NCBI GenBank assembly: GCA_028583685.1
Contig: JAMXIF010000043.1
Location: forward strand, 6,017,225 to 6,081,224
DNA: 64,000 nucleotides
Source: Petaurus breviceps papuanus
Lineage: Eukaryota > Chordata > Mammalia > Diprotodontia > Petauridae
Direction: 5' to 3'
Part shown: positions 57,780-64,000 of the stretch, piece by piece
How positions within the stretch are numbered: the stretch's first letter is position 1
Layout: every line of letters begins with the position of its first letter
Notes under the pieces: generated by a model
What the model was told of the DNA's origin: nothing
Databases searched by the model: none
Seen by the model: the letters and a program-made list of their open reading frames with translations, nothing else
Program-made: the position numbers and the translations under genes

Positions 57780-60130
57780 AAAGAACATTCCAAACATGGG
57801 GGACAGACAATTAAAAGGTATGGAGTTATGAGTTTCAGGCAACAAACAGGAAGAAGGTCAATTTTGATGGATGAGTACGTGAAAGGAAGTAAACCATAAG
57901 AGGATTGAGAAAGCAGAAAGGGGTCAGGCTGTAAAGAACTTTAAATACCACACAAAAAATTCATATTTTATCTTTGGGATAACAGGAAGCCTTTGGAGCT
58001 CAATAAATGGAGGGAAGAGACAGTGCCTTGTACTTTAAAAAAAATCACTTTGTTAGCTAAATGGAGAAAGGGTTGTATTGGAGTGAGACTTGAGATAGGA
58101 AAACTAGCCATAAGGCTATTGCAGTAGTGCAGGTGTTAGATGATGAAGGTCTGCAATAAGGTGGCAGCTGTCTCAATAGAGGTAAAAGGATATATTTGAG
58201 AAAGATGTGAAAACAGAAGAAACTTGACATGGAAATAGATATATAGGGTGAATGAGCTGTCAAGAATGATATCAAGTTTGAGAGCCGGGATGACTAGGAT
58301 GATGTCATTACCACTTTCAACTGGAATAGGAAAATTCATAAGAAGGATTAGTTTTTCTTGAAAGAAATGAGTTCTGATTTGGAGATGTAGGGTTCAAGAC
58401 ATCTAATTTGAGATATCCAAAAGGGAGTTGATGATGCAGGACTGAAACTCAGGAGAGAGATTATATAGACATGGGAATCATTTACATAGATATAGTTGAT
58501 CCTATAGATGCTAAGGAGATCCTCAAATGAAATAGTATAGAGGATGAGGAGAAGTCATACTAGAATAGGGCCCTGAAGGACAGTGACAGTTTGTCTACTG
58601 AAGGAAGAACCAGCCAAAGAGATTGAGAGGGAGTTGTCAGATAGGAGCACCAGGAAAGAGTACTGATACAAAAATCTAAAGAAAAGAGCATACAGGAGAT
58701 GAAGCTGATTAACAGTGTCAAAGGCTGAACCAGATCAGGAAGGATGAGTATTAAGAAAAGGACATTAGAGGTGGTAATTAAGAGATCATCAATTGCTAAC
58801 TTTGGAGGTAACAGTTTTAGTTGTGTGATGAAGCTAAAATCAAAATCACAGAGGATAGGAAGTGGAGGCAATTTTCTTATGGAGTTTTCCTGGGAAAAGA
58901 AGGATAGAGATAGTTTTGTTGAGACAGTGGTTGTTTTTATAGGGAAGAGAGGGAGTATAGAGTTGTCTGTAAGCAGCAGAGAAGCTCCCAATAAACAAGG
59001 AAAATTTAAAAATTAGTGAAAGAGTAAGGAGGATAGTGAGAAAAATCAGCTGCAGAAGAGACGACAGGGTGAGATGAAGGGTTCATTGTGGAATAGACTT
59101 TAACAAGAAGAAGGGCTACTTCCTCATGTGAGGAAATAGTAAAAGGTAAGAAAACAGAGGAAAACACGTAATTATGGTAAGTGATGAGGAGTGGAAAAAA
59201 AGGAACTCAGCAACTGGGCAGAATTTTTTTTTGATGAAGTATAATCTATCCTCATCTGAGAGAATTAAGGGATGGAGTAGAGTTAGGATATATTTAGGGA
59301 TAGATGATGAAGTTAGGTTTGAAATTGCTTTTGTAGTAAAGAGAATAGCAAATCAGTTATGCAGGAGTAAAAAAAGATTGCTTTGCTGTAGTGAGGATCA
59401 AGTTGATATCATTTAAAAATAAACTTATACTGGACTTCCTCATCACAGATTCCTGATTTTCTGATGTTCCATTCAGCAGCACATGAGTAGAAGCAAAGGT
59501 GGCAGATTGTGAGAGTAATCCAAGGCTGGGATTCTGTAAGGAACTATTGGTAACAGGACAAAGGGACAAGAGATTCAAGTGTGGAGGGTAGTGTACAGTT
59601 GAACCCATTGAAAAATAGAGAGATAGGAAAGGGAGGAGAATGTAGCCAGTGCTGGGGTGATGACATGGAAAAGACCAGAGTAGGGAAGGGATTAGAGGCA
59701 TTAGTGAGTATGAAAAACAGTGATGGGCTCATGATGTAGAGGTAAAGATGGAATAAAAAAATTGTGATCAGATAAAGGGTTTTCTGATTTCATGAAAGTA
59801 GAAAAGGAAGACTTGCAGGCAATGACAAGACCAAGGATTTGATGTTCTCTGTGTGTAGCTGAGGTAGACTTGAGGAGTCAGGAAGGGGAATTGAGAAGAC
59901 TGAGGAGCTGAGAGGCTTGGGTATTTGAGGGTCAAGTGACAATATTGCATCCTGTGAGGCCCAAAAGGCTCACCTCTTGTTAGTATTGTTAAATAAAATT
60001 AAGATCTTGTGAGTCAGAGGGAAGAGGTAGAATGTGGTAGTTCAAAGTGAGACAGGTCAGGGGACAGCTGGCAAAATATTGGAGAAGGCCCTGGCCCAAA
60101 GACAGAAAAGAGAGAGGAGTGAGATATGCA

Positions 60131-60675
60131 TACACCCAAGAAAAAATTTTAATTGAGAGTTGGTCTATATAGTGCTTACCAATACATACAGATGGTTATT
60201 TTCATTTCTGACTAAACAAGTCAACCACTGGCACATTCTTTCTTCGATAGTTCAGAGCTACATAATACTTCAAAATTAGGAAAACAGTTTCCTCATGACA
60301 GTCTTGCCTCATGGCCATGAACTCCTACCATTGAGTTCCCCTCAATCTCCAACAAAGGCACAATACCTGTCAGATTTCTATTCACTTAAAGTCGATTGTG
60401 TTTAGGTCTGAACCAACCAGCAACTGCAAAATGGCATCTGCAAACAAAACTATCATCTGCCTATTTTAGCAAGGAGGAAAGTGAAAAAGAGAGAGGTGTA
60501 ATGGTTGAGTCCAAGATCATGCAGCTATATACCAATGGAGATGGCATCTTCATCGAAGCATTCTGGTCTGAGTCCATTTTCCAATATATTTGTCCATCAC
60601 CTGTCATACCCTCTAAGAACTTTAAAAAATATAGGCTATCTCTCTCATCTGAGTTTACCTCCAATTTTACTGCAT
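60131..60675. other. Unassigned non-coding stretch
   Basis: No gene or named repeat recognised. A 102-codon frame at 60396-60704 runs into the microsatellite and is not supported. Confidence 0.45.
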
Positions 60676-60680
60676 CATGG

Positions 60681-60730
60681 ATAGATAGATTGATAGATAG
60701 ATAGACAGACAGTCAGACAGACAGACAGGC

Positions 60731-60789
<59 letters not shown>

Positions 60790-60794
60790 TAGAC

Positions 60795-60839
<45 letters not shown>

Positions 60840-60847
60840 TGGTATGG

Positions 60848-60892
<45 letters not shown>
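60681..60892. repeat. GATA/GACA tetranucleotide and (GA)n compound microsatellite
   Basis: GATA units, then more than fifteen GACA units (about 60705-60789), then GATA again to 60839, a short spacer, and (GA)n at 60851-60892. Confidence 0.97.
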
Positions 60893-60893
<1 letters not shown>

Positions 60894-60899
60894 ATTTGA

Positions 60900-61015
60900 A
60901 TATCACATTCTCTATTACAAGATAAGTTCCTTGAAGGCAAGGACTGTTTTTGCCTTTCTGTCCCCAGCATTTAGCCCAGTACTTGGAACATAGTAACAAA
61001 TACTTGTTGTTGTGA
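60900..61015 (+). repeat. L2 LINE 3' end fragment
   Basis: 'aagataagttccttgaaggc', 'aaggactgtttttgcctttc' and 'cagtacttggaacatagtaa' are the last words of L2. Confidence 0.8.
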
Positions 61016-61084
61016 TTGTTGTGGAGGAAGATGGTGATAGTCTTGATTACCAAGGTTTGCACAGTGTAGCAATATTGGTTTATA

Positions 61085-61355
61085 TATTTCTGTTTGGGGT
61101 GCAGCTCAGTGGCACAGTAGATAGGGTGAGGGCTTTGGAATAAGAAAAAACTTAGTTCATATCTGACCTTAGAAATTTGCCAGCTGTGCAACTCTGGGCA
61201 AGTCACTTAGTCTCTCTTTGCTTTTGTTTCTTTATGAGTTAAATTGGAAATATTTCCTCTTGATTCACAGGATCATTGTGAGAATTAAAAGGAAATAACA
61301 CATAATATGGTTTGATAACCTTAAAGTACTATGTAAATGCTAGTTATTGTTGTTA
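61085..61355 (+). repeat. MIR/THER-type CORE-SINE, nearly complete
   Basis: Head 'gctcagtggcacagtagata', 'ctctgggcaagtcacttagt', core with 'tctttatgagttaaattgga', and end 'aagtactatgtaaatgctag'. Confidence 0.85.
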
Positions 61356-61456
61356 TTGCATGTATGTTCCATGTGTTGTAGATGATTCTAGCATTACCTT
61401 ATGCCAGGCTAAGTGTTGGGAACTCAGAGATAAACAGAAAGACATTCCTTGCTTTC

Positions 61457-63190
61457 TTTTTTTTTCTTTTTTTTTTAATGGTAAGCACAAGATAAATGTT
61501 TACTGAATTGAACTAAGGTCAGCACAACAGATTAGAAAGAAGAGGCAAGAAGGAAGGAGAACTTATAAAAACGTATTAAAAAAAAAGACCAAAGGAGATC
61601 AATTATGAATGGTCACAAAGATCTAAAACCAGAGGGAATTCCTTGAATTGTGGGCTCCTTTAAAGTTACAAAGCATTCCTGAGGCATGTTTAACAATGAG
61701 GAAATCTTAATCAGTGATATTACGGTTATGGTATGGCGGAGCTAGAGATACATTCCTTCAGATTATGTTTCCAAGTTATCATATAGACTTAATGGCCAGA
61801 TGGTTCTTACACACGTGAAAAGGGAAATACTCCAACTATGGCACTCAGTAGTTAGAACTCTGCATCCAGAGCCAAGGAAAGATGTCCATAGTGTACTCAA
61901 TAGTCTTAGTACCAGAGGTAGAGAGGGCAATGACAATGTCATTATGCTGGGATGTCTCTACAGTTAGCCACATATTGGCTTAAGTCAGCATGCCCTCCAT
62001 GGTCCTGTGTTGTAAGAAGCAGCTACAAACTCAGTGCCATTAGCCACTGTGGATCCACAGAAGCCTACTCTGAGTGGAAGCACGCTGCTAGGCGTGGTAA
62101 CAAAAAACAAAGCCAATGCCCCAGAAGCAAGAGCTACCTGGTCTTTAGGAAGCCAACTTTAATAGCAGTGAAACTGCAGAAATGACACTGGCTCCTCTGC
62201 ACTGAGGGCTTCTGAATGATCCAGGAAGTTTTTTTAGAGGCCTTTTCTCCATGACATTCTTCTAGTTACAAGTCTTTTAAACAAAGGGCTGTATCCAAAA
62301 GCAGCAAAAAAGGAATCACAGTAGGCAAGAGCCTGAGATGCCTTCATTAGGAGGTCTGAGCCAACGTCCCATCCAAGATCTGCTGAGTGATAGAAATGAA
62401 TACAGGGAAAGCAGGACTTTTCGGGAATTCCTGGATGAAGTCTTAGCCTTCCTCTAAACTCTTTTTAACTCTTTTCAGGGGCACACAGCCCAAGAAGGGG
62501 ACTTTTGCATGTCTGGCCAGTTCTTCCTCACCTCCCTTAGAGAAAAGATTAGTGCACTCCGAACAATGTGGACAGACGAAACCACTCATATTCTCCACAA
62601 TTCCAATCACTTGCAACCCTGTCTTCTTGCAAAAGGTGAGCTCTCTCCTGACATCACCCACAGATATTGCCTGGGGTATAGTAACCAAAATATCTCCCAG
62701 AGGCTTATAAGGATGAAGGGCTTCCACAGCAGAAATGTGCTCATCAGAGGTCCCTGGTGGTATATCCACAATAAGATAGTCCAGGTCACCCCAGGACACA
62801 TCAGAGACAAACTGTTTTATCAGTGCATTTTTCTTGGGGCCTCTCCACACCACAGCCTCATCTGGTTTCTCCAGTAGGAAACCCACAGACATGAGGGAGA
62901 TGGTTTGCTCTTGGTTCACAAACACAGGCACCCAGCCATTGTCACATTGGTGCACAGCTTTATCTTGTACTTTTAGCATTCGGGGAATGCTGGAACCGCA
63001 GAGATCCACATCCAGAATCCCAACCTTCTTGCCAGAATGCCGGAGGGCCAGGGCCAGTTCTGTAGAAACGGTGCTTTTCCCTACCCCTCCTTTTCCAGAA
63101 AGGACCAAGATGATCTGTTTGATGCCAGTCAGATTTCCTGTCTCCTGTGCGGCCTCCATTCTGCCAGGTGCTATCTCACGTCACAACGCC
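61457..63190 (-). mobile_element. LINE-mobilised retrocopy unit of NUBP2 mRNA, with tail and duplication
   Basis: The unit is bounded by identical 14-bp flanks cattccttgctttc at 61443-61456 and 63191-63204. On the minus strand it has about 31 bases of 5' UTR (63190-63160), the coding part (63159-62347), about 870 bases that I take as 3' UTR, and an impure A tail (plus-strand T at 61457-61476). A whole cDNA with tail and duplication is the mark of L1-type target-primed insertion. No AATAAA is obvious just before the tail, so the 3' UTR call rests on position. Confidence 0.9.
62347..63159 (-). pseudogene. NUBP2: NUBP2 retrocopy coding region, one premature stop
   Basis: NUBP2 is a cytosolic P-loop ATPase of the Mrp/NBP35 family. 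With NUBP1 it forms the scaffold that assembles Fe-S clusters for cytosolic and nuclear proteins. The copy reads without a break for 238 codons from [10 protein letters not shown]. Residues 22-30 are the deviant Walker [10 protein letters not shown]. Residues 131-141 ([11 protein letters not shown]) match the family's PPGTSDEH segment. C196, C199 and C202 keep the CPHC..C cluster-binding cysteines. A TAA at 62443-62445 replaces the codon before DFIQEF; the frame then continues for 31 codons to a second TAA at 62347-62349, giving the normal length of about 271. Changes such as CGPS to CGSS and TPPGT to IPPGT hint at relaxed selection. It is intronless, so a retrocopy. Whether it is transcribed cannot be told here. 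Confidence 0.95.
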
Positions 63191-63889
63191 CATTCCTTGC
63201 TTTCAAGGAGTATACATACTAATGTTAGAAGACAACATATAAAAAATAGCTGAAAAGGAAGTGAAGAGTTCAGGGTGGGGCTTACATGGAGGTATCTTAG
63301 AGAAAGTCCAGAGAGTAAAGAGGATAGCCTGGAGAAGAAAGAAGGCATAGGAGGCTTGATCATCCTCTTTAAAAAGACTGTTCTTGGAGCAATCAGAAAA
63401 CCAGTGGATCATAGGGACAGAGGAGGTTTGCACTGTGAGAATTCCAAGGATGAAGCAAACTTCCAAGGTGACTATTTTTCTTCACCTGGTATTGTAGATA
63501 AAATCAAGAGTCAGGAGCGCATCCTGGGGAGGTCCATTCCAGGGACAGGAATTAAGTCTGAGAAGTCACAAAGTTGGTGAGTAGAACAATGGAGCAGTCC
63601 ATTAATAAGGCTTTCTTGGAGACAACTGTAGTGGTGAATTGGTTTAATTTCTCTGATAAAGAGAAGACAGGAGCAGGAGGGGGTGGTATGTGATCAATGG
63701 CTAGAAGTAAAATTGTTGAGGTAAAAATGGGGAAATAAGTTTCCAGGGTGTGCAGAGAGAAATGGCTTAATTCTTCCTAGGCAGGCCCAAGGAGGTGCAG
63801 GACAGGAAATTGATCTTAATGAAAAATTGGTGATGAGATCAGTTTCATTCAACAACAGTAAGCAACTGGTAGTCTAATTGAGCCTTTTG

Positions 63890-64000
63890 TTTGCATAATT
63901 CTTTATAATTTTCAAAGAGCTATTATATACATTGTTTCAATTGAGACTCACAATAAGTTTATGAGCAGATTCTACAAATGAAAAAGTTGAGGCCCATTGT
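63890..64000 (-). repeat. MIR core fragment at window edge
   Basis: 'agctattatatacattgttt' and 'acaaatgaaaaagttgaggc' fit a reversed MIR core that runs off the window. Confidence 0.55.

Larger units (their letters stand above)
55540..60130 (+). repeat. Ancient dispersed repeat 'A', long copy, interrupted by the PRDX4 retrocopy
   Basis: The left part (55540-55784) includes 'aataagcatttaagtactta' type head and 'gaagtcaagagttggaaata'. After the retrocopy the text resumes at 57780 with 'acattccaaacatgggggac' and runs through 'aggctattgcagtagtgcag', 'gagttgatgatgcaggactg' and 'agtgtcaaaggctgaaccag' to about 60130. I know this text style from mammalian genomes but cannot name the family. The 143-codon minus-strand frame at 58560-58991 lies wholly within it and looks accidental. 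Confidence 0.65.
61370..63870 (+). repeat. Ancient dispersed repeat 'A', interrupted by the NUBP2 retrocopy
   Basis: 'atgccaggctaagtgttggg' at 61400 ends in cattccttgctttc, and that same word restarts the repeat at 63191, continuing 'aaggagtatacatactaatg' as expected for the head of repeat 'A'. The assignment beyond about 63300 is weak. Confidence 0.55.

Noticed and set aside
58560-58991. 143-codon minus-strand frame
   Set aside because: It lies wholly within the ancient repeat 'A', which reads as purine-rich non-coding text in every copy.

Overview
The window looks like marsupial genomic DNA. It is A+T-rich and has no CpG island. Its repeats are a marsupial mix: tRNA-headed CORE-SINEs, L1 and ORF1-only (HAL1-like) LINEs, RTE/BovB-type LINEs with the matching SINE tail, L2 and MIR relics, and Charlie-like hAT MITEs. 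I could not fix the species from sequence alone.

I found no intact protein-coding host gene, no tRNA or rRNA gene and no CRISPR array. The window reads as intergenic or intronic DNA built by nested insertion. The two clear gene-derived units are processed (intronless) retrocopies. A PRDX4 retrocopy (55785-57779) is badly decayed and split by a solo LTR. A NUBP2 retrocopy (61457-63190, minus strand) is well preserved, has a perfect 14-bp target-site duplication, and is open for 238 of about 271 codons.

Layout. 1-6.8 kb: old SINE pieces, one solo LTR and hAT relics. 6.8-9.6 kb: a complete-length HAL1-like LINE with an ORF1 remnant. 10-18 kb: a hAT MITE, L2, two solo LTRs placed head to head, a second HAL1 fragment, and an L1 3' end inserted inside a MIR. 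18-28 kb: SINEs, L1 ORF1 remains, an L2 interrupted by a 1.9-kb RTE element, and a GTA/GCA triplet tract. 28-36 kb: mostly unassigned sequence with L1, SINE and microsatellite islands. 36-45 kb: three minus-strand solo LTRs, one inside an L1 and one carrying a dimeric SINE. 45-54 kb: L1, L2, RTE and SINEs. 54-64 kb: both retrocopies, each inserted into a copy of one ancient dispersed repeat that I could not name.

The parts do not form a pathway. What they give is a relative chronology: old repeat, then retrocopy, then LTR; MIR, then L1; L2, then RTE; L1, then LTR; LTR, then SINE. The observations most worth a second look are the seven-copy solo-LTR family with 5-bp duplications and a shared open frame, the dimeric SINE with strongly unequal CpG content, and the nearly whole NUBP2 retrocopy. 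I found no convincing undescribed functional system.
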